Positions 49,303-58,028 of a stretch of DNA of 64,000 bases are shown here, in pieces; position 1 is the stretch's first letter; each line of letters begins with the position of its first letter. The DNA comes from Chlamydia ibidis 10-1398/6 (GTDB lineage Bacteria; Chlamydiota; Chlamydiia; Chlamydiales; Chlamydiaceae). The stretch covers positions 124,001 to 188,000 of the forward strand of contig NZ_APJW01000002.1 of the NCBI RefSeq assembly GCF_000454725.1, in the 5' to 3' direction. A program made the position numbers and the translations under genes. The notes beneath the pieces are model-generated. The model did no database searches. It was given only the letters and a program-made list of their open reading frames with translations, and had not been told where the DNA came from.

Positions 49303-49708
49303 GTTTCTAAGAAATTATGCACTCTATTTTGCTTGGTTAATATCTTGCATGGGCACATTGATCAGTGTTTATTATAGCTATTTTCTAAACATAGAGCCTT
49401 GTGTTTTATGTCATTACCAGAGAATATGTTTGTTCCCAATGACTATAATTTTAGGGATAGCAGCTTATCTTCAGCAAGATTCCATAAAAATTTATGTTCT
49501 CCCTCTCTCCATTATGGGAATGTTAATAGCTACTTATCAAGTGTGTATTCAGGAGATAGCTGGGCTAAGTATTGATATTTGTGGTAAAGTATCTTGTACA
49601 GCGAAGTTATTCATTTTTAGCTTTGTGACCATTCCCATGGCGTCAGCCGTAGCATTTTGTGCTATCTCTTCTTTATTGATTCTTTCTAGAGAGATAAAAA
49701 GCTGTTAA
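49295..49708 (+). CDS. dsbB: DsbB/BdbC-like disulfide oxidoreductase
   Basis: This membrane protein of 137 residues reoxidises its DsbA/G partner and passes electrons to quinone. It has four helices, the first cysteine pair C36-V-L-C39 in the first outer loop and the second pair C96/C101. The short size fits the BdbC type. It overlaps dsbG at the start and the convergent small Inc-like gene at the stop by four bases. In Chlamydia the dsbB gene is commonly taken as one edge of the plasticity zone. Confidence 0.88.
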   Translation: MIRFLRNYALYFAWLISCMGTLISVYYSYFLNIEPCVLCHYQRICLFPMTIILGIAAYLQQDSIKIYVLPLSIMGMLIATYQVCIQEIAGLSIDICGKVSCTAKLFIFSFVTIPMASAVAFCAISSLLILSREIKSC

Positions 49709-50118
49709 TAATATTTGGAAGGTCTTGCTCTTACTAAGATATTAGAAGGTATGCTTATGAAGATAGTGTAGAATAAGCTATAAACCACTTTCAGTGCCAC
49801 AACAATAAGCCCCAAGCCTATTGTCTCTAAGACTCCAGATATTGTATGCATGACAACGTCAAAAATATGATCTTCAGGATCCTTAGTGGACCACACACTT
49901 TGCAATTTAATAATTCCTAAGATATTGCCTATAACAGGTAAACAACGTAAACAGTCATTTAATCCGCGGCGATCTGAAAATATGTTCCAATCTTCGTGAG
50001 CAGAAAAAAGCGTATATTCGTTTCTAACATATCCCAAAAGATGAGGATGTGTTATCCCACGTTCTGCTAAATTGTTTGCAAATTCTTGATTGCTTGAATA
50101 GATGTTAATAGAGCACAT
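49705..50118 (-). CDS. Small chlamydial membrane protein, paralog of 52193-52570
   Basis: The function is unknown. This 137-residue protein contains LPVIGNILGIIKLQSVW near residue 60, followed by two hydrophobic helices at about 82-125. The protein at 52193-52570 has LPFLGNICGYLRLKSVH and the same helix pair, so they are paralogs. This LPxxGNIxGxxxLxSV pattern is Chlamydia-specific as far as I know. The helix pair would suit an Inc protein, but the hydrophobic block is at the C-terminal end. It is the last gene of a minus-strand run that contains yhhQ and tgt. Confidence 0.65.
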   Translation of the reverse strand: MCSINIYSSNQEFANNLAERGITHPHLLGYVRNEYTLFSAHEDWNIFSDRRGLNDCLRCLPVIGNILGIIKLQSVWSTKDPEDHIFDVVMHTISGVLETIGLGLIVVALKVVYSLFYTIFISIPSNILVRARPSKYY

Positions 50119-50153
50119 TTCCGAATCTCCGACTACTTGACCTGTTGATTTAT

Positions 50154-51271
50154 TCAGATCTTGTCTTCTAAAATTTTTTGCCTTAAATCTTGCATAAACT
50201 GCTGCATATAATGGAGATTATGAATAGACGCCCAAATTACAGCATTAGGTTCGGATGCTTTGAACAAATGCCGTAAATAAGCTCTAGATATTTTAGAAGA
50301 GCAAGTTAGACACGTGCAAGAGTTATCTATTGGACTTAAATCATTGGCATATATGCGGTTTTCTATTTTAATTGGCCCTTGAGAGGATAATATTAGCCCA
50401 TGCCGAGCTGCTTTTGTAGGATAGGAACTGTCAAAGGAATCGATACCAAAACTTATGGTAGAACGAATAGAGGGAAGATCACCAATTCCCAGAAGATGTA
50501 CAGGACGTTCCCAAGTAAGGTGTGATGTCGTGACATTAACCACATCTATTAATTCTTTAATATTTCTTCCCAGACTGCCTCCAATAGCAAACCCATCAAA
50601 AGGATTATCCTCTACAAATTGACAACCTATTTTCCTTTGTTCAGGATCTATGCCACCGTGAATTACCCCGTACATTGATTGGTACCCAGGATTTCGTTTA
50701 TGGTAATCGAGGGACCGCTTTTCCCAAATATAAGTTCTAGAACAAGAATCTAAAAAATATTTTTTTTCCGTATGAAATGGTAATAATTCATCAAGAGGGA
50801 TGATAATATCGGCACCTAAATTCTTTTGTGCTTCAATAGAAACCTCAGGAGATAGAAATAACTTCCTACCGTCGCGATAGGACTTAAACCAGACTCCGTC
50901 ATCAGTGATTTTTAAAATAGATGATGTTCCTTTTTTTTCCCCTGACTCTTGATTTCTTCGACTACAGATCCATAAGCAAGGCTAAAAATCTGAAACCCAC
51001 CTGAATCTGTGATAATAGGAGCATTGCGATTGATAAACTTATGTATCCCGCCTAGTTGTGCAATTGCCTCTGTACCTGGGTGTATAATTAGGTGATAAGT
51101 ATTGCAAAATATTAAAGGAATCTTTGCATGATCAATCACACCTTTTAATGCACCGTTGGTCGCTACGGGGACAAACGCTGGGGTATCAATAACCCCATGT
51201 GCTGTTTCTATTTGTCCAACACGAGCACGAGAAATTTTGGACTTATGAATAACGCGAAATTTTAATGACAC
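50154..51271 (-). pseudogene. tgt: Queuine tRNA-ribosyltransferase, frameshifted in an A8 tract
   Basis: Tgt exchanges G34 for queuine in tRNAs with GUN anticodons. The first 118 codons (from 51271) end at a TAA at 50912-50914 after GKKKEHHLF. Shifting by one base at the run of eight A residues (T8 at 50931-50938 on the plus strand) restores the frame: it then continues GTSSILKITDDGVWFKSYRD with no further stop to 50154. I translated the whole middle part, and all expected motifs are there: DSGGFQIFS, LDELLPF, IGGSLG, GIDSFDSSYPT, and the zinc site CTCLTC with a later histidine. One missing A explains everything. It could be a recent mutation, phase variation, polymerase slippage or a sequencing error. 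Confidence 0.88.
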
Positions 51272-51374
51272 AAAAATCTCAAATTATTTTTTCAGAAAAT
51301 GATAACAAAGAAAAGATTTTAGCAACAGATATAAAACAACTTAGCTCCCGATTAAGAAAATAATATAAACTAAC

Positions 51375-52058
51375 CTAGTTGTTAATAACTTTATATTGTT
51401 GTTTTAGAAATCTAACAACAAACATTGTGGGAATAGAAATAATTATAATTGCAATTTTAGTTATTAAAGAAAAGATAATTACATCAGACAAGCAAGAAGC
51501 TATACCATACAAGCCAAGAAACGAAAATAATAGTGTATCAATTACTTGAGAGACTATCATTGATATTGCAGAACGCACACCGAACGCCCTATTTTTAAAG
51601 AATTTTTTAAGATAAACAAAAAAGGCAAGGTCAATTAGTTGTACTAGAGCAATAGTTACTAAAGAGGCTAAAACTAACCGTAGAGTTGGAGAAAACAGAG
51701 ATAAAAAATGTACTTGCGTACAGTCATTAAAAGAAGGGGATAGAGCAAGATGCAAATATGTAAGTAAAAGGAACCCTAAATTGATAAACCAAGAGCCCAT
51801 AATTGCATCATTGACTAGTTTTTTTCCGTAAATTTCTCTAGCATAGTTCAAACAGGTTAGCATGCCTATCATATAAACATCACCTGAAGTCACTTCAAAA
51901 TTGAATAGATGTATTTGTTTCAAAACAAAAACATTCATAACTACAGTTAGCAGCCCAAGCCAACCGGTTAGCCACCCTATACCCCTAATAGCACTAACTA
52001 ATCCTAAACTAATTACAATTATAGCTTGCGAGACAAAGATAAGTTCATTTTGCCACAT
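51375..52058 (-). CDS. yhhQ: YhhQ-family queuine/queuosine-precursor transporter
   Basis: This is a 227-residue inner-membrane transporter with about six helices, of the VUT/YhhQ (DUF165) family. The segment SAIRGIGWLTGW and the motif LNYAREIYGKK near residue 72 fit, as does SAISMIVSQVIDTLLFSFLG, the most conserved helix. In C. trachomatis a YhhQ protein has been linked to uptake of host queuine used by a queuine-specific Tgt. Here tgt lies 103 bp downstream on the same strand. The transporter frame is intact although tgt is frameshifted. Confidence 0.85.
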   Translation of the reverse strand: MWQNELIFVSQAIIVISLGLVSAIRGIGWLTGWLGLLTVVMNVFVLKQIHLFNFEVTSGDVYMIGMLTCLNYAREIYGKKLVNDAIMGSWFINLGFLLLTYLHLALSPSFNDCTQVHFLSLFSPTLRLVLASLVTIALVQLIDLAFFVYLKKFFKNRAFGVRSAISMIVSQVIDTLLFSFLGLYGIASCLSDVIIFSLITKIAIIIISIPTMFVVRFLKQQYKVINN

Positions 52059-52192
52059 ATCGTTTACTCATACACATAATCCAATCACGGTTATACCATT
52101 TTACAAATGAATTACTATCAAGCAAGAGAACTCTGAGATTAGTTCATTATATAAAATTAGGTTCTTAAGTATCGTCAAAATTTAAACGATTA

Positions 52193-52570
52193 CTATGTGA
52201 GTAGAGAAACACAACATTGTAAAACTAAGGAGCAGGCCAAATAAGTCATTAGGTATATCAGTTGATTCAGAAAATAATACAAAATTTTAGCCAATAAGAT
52301 AATAGCTCCAAAACCTAATAGTTCGCCCAAACCGATTATAGTATGGTAGGTAACAAGTAGCCTGGTATCTAAAAACATCCTATGAGAATGCACACTTTTT
52401 AATCTTAAATAACCGCATATATTGCCTAGAAACGGTAGAGCAGCTAGTACACTTTGTGTTATTGAGAGTTCTAAGTCCATATCCTGACTTATAGATCGCA
52501 AAGATGTATCGTACCTTGCTTGTGTATGGTCATCTAAAAATGACCAACAGGTATCTTTAATGGACGACAT
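52193..52570 (-). CDS. Small chlamydial membrane protein, paralog of 49705-50118
   Basis: This 125-residue protein shares with its paralog the segment ALPFLGNICGYLRLKSVHS (near residue 43) and a C-terminal pair of hydrophobic helices at about 75-122. It ends in hydrophobic sequence, an unusual feature. Together the two paralogs bracket yhhQ and tgt on the same strand, which suggests a duplication around the module or a shared transcript. No function is known. Confidence 0.65.
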   Translation of the reverse strand: MSSIKDTCWSFLDDHTQARYDTSLRSISQDMDLELSITQSVLAALPFLGNICGYLRLKSVHSHRMFLDTRLLVTYHTIIGLGELLGFGAIILLAKILYYFLNQLIYLMTYLACSLVLQCCVSLLT

Positions 52571-52800
52571 GATTTTTTCCTTTTTTTAATTAAGCTACGC
52601 TCAAAGGTAAGTTATTTAATTTTGTTTATTTCCTAAATTCTCAAAAAACCTTTAAGATTTGATAAGAACAAACCCACCATAGGCTCCAATAAATATCAGG
52701 AGTTAATTATCTTAAGAAAGCAGGCGGGATCATACCTAAAGATATATTTGATATTAAAAAAATATTTTGACACAATCGTTCCCGATCAAAAAGTTGGGGA

Positions 52801-53256
52801 ATGAATATGTCTGCGCATACAAATCCTGTACAACGTTCTTTGTCTGTACATAATTCCTCACTGTCCTTGCTAACTGGTTGTCAAGCTCTGGAAAGCTCTG
52901 GAAAAAATTTTTACAAGTTATTTTTACATACGATAACTATTGTGTTGGGGATAGCTACCATAATTTCTATTTTTACTGTTCTGTTCTTTTTAAATGGACT
53001 ATGTATGCTAGACACGACTAGTATAATGCTTTCATCCATCCTTATAGTACTAGGAGTAGTTTTCGTAAGCCTTGGCACAGTTTCTCTGGTTAAAACGGTA
53101 GATCAAGGACTATCTGGCACATTAAAAAAACATCTCCTGGAAAAAAATAAAGAGATATCTAGATTGCAAAAGTTAATCGATAGTCGAAACACACAAGAAA
53201 TTGGAAAAAATTCCAGAAGCAAAGCAGTGTTGTCTAAAAAGTGTTATAAGCGTTGA
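52801..53256 (+). CDS. Small putative Inc protein, 151 aa
   Basis: This protein has a Ser/Thr-rich N-terminus of about 38 residues, a hydrophobic pair at about 40-68 and 73-98, and a basic, partly coiled C-terminal tail (LKKHLLEKNKEISRLQKLID). This is the compact Inc layout. It may start at ATG 52801 or at the third codon (also ATG). It is the only plus-strand gene for several kb and is convergent with the next Inc gene, seven bases separating the stops. No homolog with a known partner was recognised. Confidence 0.7.
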   Translation: MNMSAHTNPVQRSLSVHNSSLSLLTGCQALESSGKNFYKLFLHTITIVLGIATIISIFTVLFFLNGLCMLDTTSIMLSSILIVLGVVFVSLGTVSLVKTVDQGLSGTLKKHLLEKNKEISRLQKLIDSRNTQEIGKNSRSKAVLSKKCYKR

Positions 53257-53263
53257 ACAATAT

Positions 53264-54370
53264 TTAAGGATTATCCATATCAACCAACACAGATCCTGTT
53301 AAAAAAGTATCCTCATTCGTATCCATCACACTATTTTTATAAAGTCGGCTTGCTCTGGTTCTAGGGGAAGTGGTATCACCTAAAAATGAACGTGCTCGAC
53401 TACAAAAAGCATTGTATAATTGTCTCCAGTAATTTTCAGGAGTTCCTGGAGTATAAAACTTTGCAGCCATAGCCTCTTTTTCACTACTGCTAATATCATC
53501 ATATATCAAGTAGGAGAATCTTACGTGTTGATATAAAGAAGGTAAAAAATACAACAGTTGGCTTTGCTCGATCATTTCCTCTAAATGATGTGATACCTTT
53601 TGCTCTGAGGTATTTGCTGCTTCTAAAGAATTAAACTTATGCTCTGCAATAGCAAAATTAATTTGCATACATTCTGTAACTAATCGTTCGTATCGCATAA
53701 CATTTCTAGGCATCAGAATTGTCGATGGGTTATCAGAGCCCCCAGTTAACACACTCATTCCTTTAATTCGTTTCTCTCTTAACTCTAGTAATCGCTTTAC
53801 AGCCTCAGAAAGGCCATCTTCTTCTCTAATTATCTTCTTAAGATCAGACACGTCTCTATTTGGTACAGCTTCTTCCTCTAACATTGCATTCACAGAAGAT
53901 AGTATTTTGGACATAAAATCATTTTCTGAGCTAAGAACATTTCCCGCCATTTCTTGAACATTTGTCTCTTCAAAATTAGATGCTTGATTTAAATGCCCTG
54001 GAAGTTCACCTTCTGTTTCAACCAGATTGTTAAGATTGGACACTGTTCTGTTTGATGCAGTTTTTTCCTCTATCATGATTTTTTTTGGCTGATTTCCTCG
54101 ATAGCACATTACTATTCCTGTTAACACTATTCCCAAAAGAAATATAGAGATACCTGTATATAGAAGTGGTACACTTGCAATACCTAATACCCCCATTCCT
54201 CCCAGTGTAGCAAGAATAACCCCAGTGATTAGCAGAGTAGCTATTAAAGCTATTTTCACAGCGCTCAAACGATGAGAGCAGACCGAGGCACCGTTTCTTT
54301 TGAGCGGAAAAACTTCTCCATCATTGTTTACATACAAAGAAGAGGGGGATCGGGGTGTTGTATTAGACAT
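53264..54370 (-). CDS. Putative Inc protein with long soluble C-terminal domain
   Basis: This 368-residue protein has a basic N-terminus, a bilobed hydrophobic domain at about 37-62 and 65-90, and a long acidic, helix-rich C-terminal part. Two stretches of that part resemble each other (ASNRTVSNLNNLVETEGEL at about 112 and VPNRDVSDLKKIIREEDGL at about 173), pointing to an internal duplication. The domain has no recognised enzyme motif. It fits an Inc protein placed in the plasticity zone, where such genes vary between species. The start is ATG 54370 with MSNTTPRSP. Confidence 0.7.
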   Translation of the reverse strand: MSNTTPRSPSSLYVNNDGEVFPLKRNGASVCSHRLSAVKIALIATLLITGVILATLGGMGVLGIASVPLLYTGISIFLLGIVLTGIVMCYRGNQPKKIMIEEKTASNRTVSNLNNLVETEGELPGHLNQASNFEETNVQEMAGNVLSSENDFMSKILSSVNAMLEEEAVPNRDVSDLKKIIREEDGLSEAVKRLLELREKRIKGMSVLTGGSDNPSTILMPRNVMRYERLVTECMQINFAIAEHKFNSLEAANTSEQKVSHHLEEMIEQSQLLYFLPSLYQHVRFSYLIYDDISSSEKEAMAAKFYTPGTPENYWRQLYNAFCSRARSFLGDTTSPRTRASRLYKNSVMDTNEDTFLTGSVLVDMDNP

Positions 54371-54585
54371 AACGAACCTAATTATTAAGTTAAAAATAAG
54401 AAAAGATCCAAATACGAGTTTCCCCAGTCAGTTTAGGGAAATAAGAGCCTTAGAAATGACTGTGATTAACTGAAACACATTTAGTTGAGTTATTCTTCTT
54501 TTTTTGGCGTTTTCTATCAAAAACGGAAGAATAACCTATAACTGGTACAATATATGAACGTTAAAAAGAACAGGGAACAGGATAG

Positions 54586-54960
54586 TTAAACAGAAGTGCC
54601 TAAATCTTTTTGATGAACAAACGTATGAGGTGCAGGAGAAGAGGGAGTAGAAGACTGGCAATGCAAAACACACAATCTAACCAAAGTCGAGACAAGAAGA
54701 GCCAGGCCTAATGCACCACATACCGCTACTCCTATATATCCAATGGAAATAAGGACTGGAGCACTAACAGCAAATCCTACTAAACCCAAAACTACAAAAG
54801 TCATAGTTGCAATTGCAGTAATAATACCCGAAACAATCAGTGTACGTTCGAAAACACCCAAATTTTTAAACCAACCTTTCTGAGAAGACTTAGCCTCTAA
54901 GCTTTTTGGTTGAACTTGATCTGAGCTATTTAATTTATCCAATACCATGGAAACAGCCAT
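54586..54960 (-). CDS. Small putative Inc protein, start uncertain
   Basis: The frame is open from 55074 (162 codons), but its first 38 codons are basic and unlike an Inc start. ATG 54960 or ATG 54948 gives a 120-125-residue protein with the usual plan: polar N-terminus, hydrophobic pair (numbered on the long frame at about 77-101 and 104-135), and a short Ser/Pro-rich tail. I prefer one of these later starts, although neither has a strong ribosome site. It lies between two other membrane-protein genes on the same strand. Confidence 0.6.
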   Translation of the reverse strand: MAVSMVLDKLNSSDQVQPKSLEAKSSQKGWFKNLGVFERTLIVSGIITAIATMTFVVLGLVGFAVSAPVLISIGYIGVAVCGALGLALLVSTLVRLCVLHCQSSTPSSPAPHTFVHQKDLGTSV

Positions 54961-55088
54961 TTGTAAGAAAATCCGATATATTAAATAACATTTCCGTTTA
55001 TACGTCAAACTTCTAATAACTCGACTGAAAGTATTGATTGGCTGGTTATCAAAAAAATTTAATAATAATTGCATTGGAACACAATTAA

Positions 55089-55985
55089 CTACCTCCTTCC
55101 CCAGTCAATTATTACACGATCTTTTGTGTAAAGAACCTTACCTTTAGATAAGACTCCTTGCGCCTCTAATTCTTGAATAATTGCCGGCCCCATTAAGTTA
55201 ACACATTCGTAGTCAGCGTAGTCAAAAAATAATAGTTTCCCCCAAAGAAATGTTTCTGAATCTAGAGGGATTGTGGTAGTAAAACGTCCAGAATCGTTCT
55301 TCTGAGATGCAAATATGATATAAGCTGTGAATAAGCGCGCTAACTTCAATTTCCCCTTATTACTTACATAATCTCCTGATTCATCCTCAATTATTGCCTT
55401 GCAAAGACTTGAAAAATTGATCGACATTTCAGAAATCGGAGAACAGCTTTGTTTTGCCACTTTGACTAATTTACTAATAGGGAGGGTAATATGATCCAGA
55501 TTGATATTCTGAAATAGTTTAGAGTAATCAATCCAAAAAACGGCGGTGGGGGTAGCAGAAGGGTTAATATCGAGACGGCAACAAGAGAAAGGAAGAGCTG
55601 TATAAACGGGGGGTAAATGTCGGATATTCTGTAAACTTTGTGGGTTTTCTATCAATACAGGAATGTCGTTTTTTGAGATTAAATCATTAATGACTACTAT
55701 TGTGTATTGAGACTTCCAACTTGTTATCAATAGAGAGCGCAGCACCCATATTAAGATGGTAATGGGAAATAGAAGCACGCACAGGATACTTTTGATAATT
55801 GTTGTGGCTGTGAATCTTTCTTTCAAACATGGGGGTAGGGACAGGCATAGAACCCTATTATCAGAATCTTTAGATAACGCTAGTAGACCTGAAGATTTTT
55901 CTAAAGACAGTAGGGAGTCTAGGTATGTAATACAAGATTCGATAAAACTAGGAGTTAACGTTGTGTGAAAACTGAAAAATTCCAT
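55089..55985 (-). CDS. DUF648-like chlamydial protein, 298 aa
   Basis: This protein shows a divergent form of the N-terminal module seen in three later genes of this region: a short FSFHTTL-type start, an aspartate within YLDSLLSL (Asp23), then one hydrophobic segment at about 61-88 with the proline in LLFPITI. The rest (about 200 residues) is soluble, mixed alpha/beta, with FLWGKLLFFDYADYECVNLMGP. The family resembles Chlamydia-specific DUF648 as I remember it; function unknown. It is the first of a related gene cluster running to 60.5 kb. Confidence 0.6.
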   Translation of the reverse strand: MEFFSFHTTLTPSFIESCITYLDSLLSLEKSSGLLALSKDSDNRVLCLSLPPCLKERFTATTIIKSILCVLLFPITILIWVLRSLLITSWKSQYTIVVINDLISKNDIPVLIENPQSLQNIRHLPPVYTALPFSCCRLDINPSATPTAVFWIDYSKLFQNINLDHITLPISKLVKVAKQSCSPISEMSINFSSLCKAIIEDESGDYVSNKGKLKLARLFTAYIIFASQKNDSGRFTTTIPLDSETFLWGKLLFFDYADYECVNLMGPAIIQELEAQGVLSKGKVLYTKDRVIIDWGRR

Positions 55986-56050
55986 CTTCTTACGTAGCCT
56001 ACCCCTAAACTTCTCAATAAAGCCTTACTTACTATTGACCACTGGAAAAA

Positions 56051-56818
56051 CTAATATATACTACTCTGCCAGACGCTACCCTTAGACGAGTAGATACTGC
56101 TAGGTGATTCTTTAAGTTCTAATCGCGCTCTGGTTAGCTTGATCGCAATAGAACTCAATGTTGACAACAGAAGAGCAACGGACAGCACGACAGATACGCA
56201 GACAGGTAGCCCTACTAATCCTAACACACCCAAAGGAATCAAAGTACAGATGACTGCAACACCGAGCAGGGTTATAAGCGAGGTAACCGCAATCACTGCT
56301 GTACGCTGTGTTCCTCTAATAATCGAAGGACAGACACGTACATCTTTTTCATCTAGGTGGCTTATAGAAGATGCGGGCCTGATTGCAAAATCTCCGAATC
56401 GGGTAGTATATCCAACATGGTATAAGTTCTTTAATGTTTTTCTTACATCATAATATCTATCCAGCAATTCTTGAGTTTCTTTTAAACCATAACCCCAATT
56501 ACCGAAGTTTCTCGCCACTTTCCATGCATCAGCTTCGATACTTAAAATCTCATCTTCTAGCCACGATGGCAAAGAGGGAGTGATAGAATCAGATATAGAT
56601 CTTAATTTTTTAATATCTTTTATAATCTTCTCGCAACTTTCAGGTGTAGCTGTATATTCTCTAGGACGCTCATTTCCACCCAAGAACAACAATGGATTTT
56701 CAGAGCTAGTGTCACAAGATTCAGACTCGAGACAACCTAAGGCAGCTATAGAGCAAAGGGCTCCAATAGTTCCTGCGGCAAGAAGATCTCTATTTGTTTG
56801 AATACTCATTTTCACCAA
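56051..56818 (-). CDS. Putative Inc-type protein with C-terminal hydrophobic pair
   Basis: This 255-residue protein has a short hydrophobic patch at about 11-30 (LLAAGTIGALCSIAALGCL), a helical middle domain with conserved-looking tryptophans (SWLEDEILSIEADAWKVARNFGNWGYG), and a hydrophobic pair at about 172-196 and 198-226 near the C-terminus. The late position of the hairpin resembles some atypical Inc proteins. MSIQTNRD at the fourth codon is an alternative start. No function can be proposed. Confidence 0.62.
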   Translation of the reverse strand: MVKMSIQTNRDLLAAGTIGALCSIAALGCLESESCDTSSENPLLFLGGNERPREYTATPESCEKIIKDIKKLRSISDSITPSLPSWLEDEILSIEADAWKVARNFGNWGYGLKETQELLDRYYDVRKTLKNLYHVGYTTRFGDFAIRPASSISHLDEKDVRVCPSIIRGTQRTAVIAVTSLITLLGVAVICTLIPLGVLGLVGLPVCVSVVLSVALLLSTLSSIAIKLTRARLELKESPSSIYSSKGSVWQSSIY

Positions 56819-57104
56819 AAGAATAGAATTAAAATTTATACTATTATAAATAAAACAGGGAAATTAAAACATATAAATTTAAATCTTTTAAAAAGTGTAA
56901 AGTTTTATATACATAGTCTTAAAGGCTGTCGCCCTACTCAGCTTCCCGATAATGCAAAAAGAAGCGTGTTAAGTTTTTAACATAAATCTAGGATTAATTT
57001 TCAATTAATACTATAAGAATGAACATGATAGAGAAAAAAAGCACATGAAAGCGAATTTAGCGTATTTTTACTTCTACTAACTCTTAGTTTACAGAGATAG
57101 ATTT

Positions 57105-57962
57105 ATGTTGCTTAGCAAGCCAATAGTATTCAGTGAGTTTTCCATTCAGAATATTAATATTAGGAGAATGGACAGGGGTTTATTTTTAGAAAAATTATGC
57201 GAAATTTGTGACCGTTGTTTGCATTTTGGAGGAGAGGTATACGAGATTACTTCGGTAAATCCAAGAATTGGGCTTACATACGTAGATTCTAAAAAAACAT
57301 ACTCAGCAGGAGAGAAGTGTATTAAGATACTATCCTGTTTATTAATTGTGCCCATTGTCATTGCAGTAGTATGTAAGATTATCTTAAGATATCTACTTTG
57401 TCGCAGGTATCCTGAACAACAACGAGAGGTTGTATTATCGGATTCTGAATTCCACAAACTTTTTATCTGTCGTGATTTATCAAATGATGAACAAAAGCTT
57501 TTAAAAGATAGTATCAATTTAATGTTTGCAGATAATGTCAGTGATACGATTCTACAGAAAAATGGAATTAGATTATTTAACCCAATTAGTTATTTAGAGC
57601 TGGGATCCAAGTTAACTTTGGCATTTGAATTAGTAGCTATTCCAGACGCCCGTTTCTATTATTTACCCACACAGTACAGATCTTATGAAAATATGTACAT
57701 TGCTCAAAAGACATCTACTTCACTGGCAATGGAGGCAGTAACTGAATCGCGGTTTCGCTTATTTCTTGATAAGCCCAGAGGTAAAATTACTTCTGATATA
57801 GCAAAATCCTATAGGAATAGTATTATAAACTGGCTAGCTAATACTATGAAAACAGATTTCCGAGCTGAATCTGCAGGTGTTTCACGTTACATCGAAATTA
57901 AATCAAAGCGCGGCCTTATAGGTTTGGTTATGAAGCAAAAATATCAATCAAATGCAACATAA
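57105..57962 (+). CDS. DUF648-like chlamydial protein, 285 aa
   Basis: This protein carries the shared N-terminal module: PIVFSEFSI at the start, CDRCL with Asp36, a strand-rich linker, and a hydrophobic helix at about 73-98 with Pro83 in IVPIVIAVVCKIILR. The spacing from Asp to Pro is 47 residues, as in two neighbours. The C-terminal 185 residues are soluble and basic near the end. It is on the plus strand while its three relatives are on the minus strand, so rearrangement has occurred. The function is unknown. Confidence 0.62.
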   Translation: MLLSKPIVFSEFSIQNINIRRMDRGLFLEKLCEICDRCLHFGGEVYEITSVNPRIGLTYVDSKKTYSAGEKCIKILSCLLIVPIVIAVVCKIILRYLLCRRYPEQQREVVLSDSEFHKLFICRDLSNDEQKLLKDSINLMFADNVSDTILQKNGIRLFNPISYLELGSKLTLAFELVAIPDARFYYLPTQYRSYENMYIAQKTSTSLAMEAVTESRFRLFLDKPRGKITSDIAKSYRNSIINWLANTMKTDFRAESAGVSRYIEIKSKRGLIGLVMKQKYQSNAT

Positions 57963-58028
57963 TAGACATTATCAGACGTTAGTTATAAATACTTCAACAC
58001 TATAATGACAGCATTTTCCATTTCCATC

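Noticed and set aside
50154-50675. Second half of tgt as a separate short gene
   Set aside because: Reading the opposite side of the A8 tract shows one continuous tgt with a single frameshift, so this is not an independent gene.
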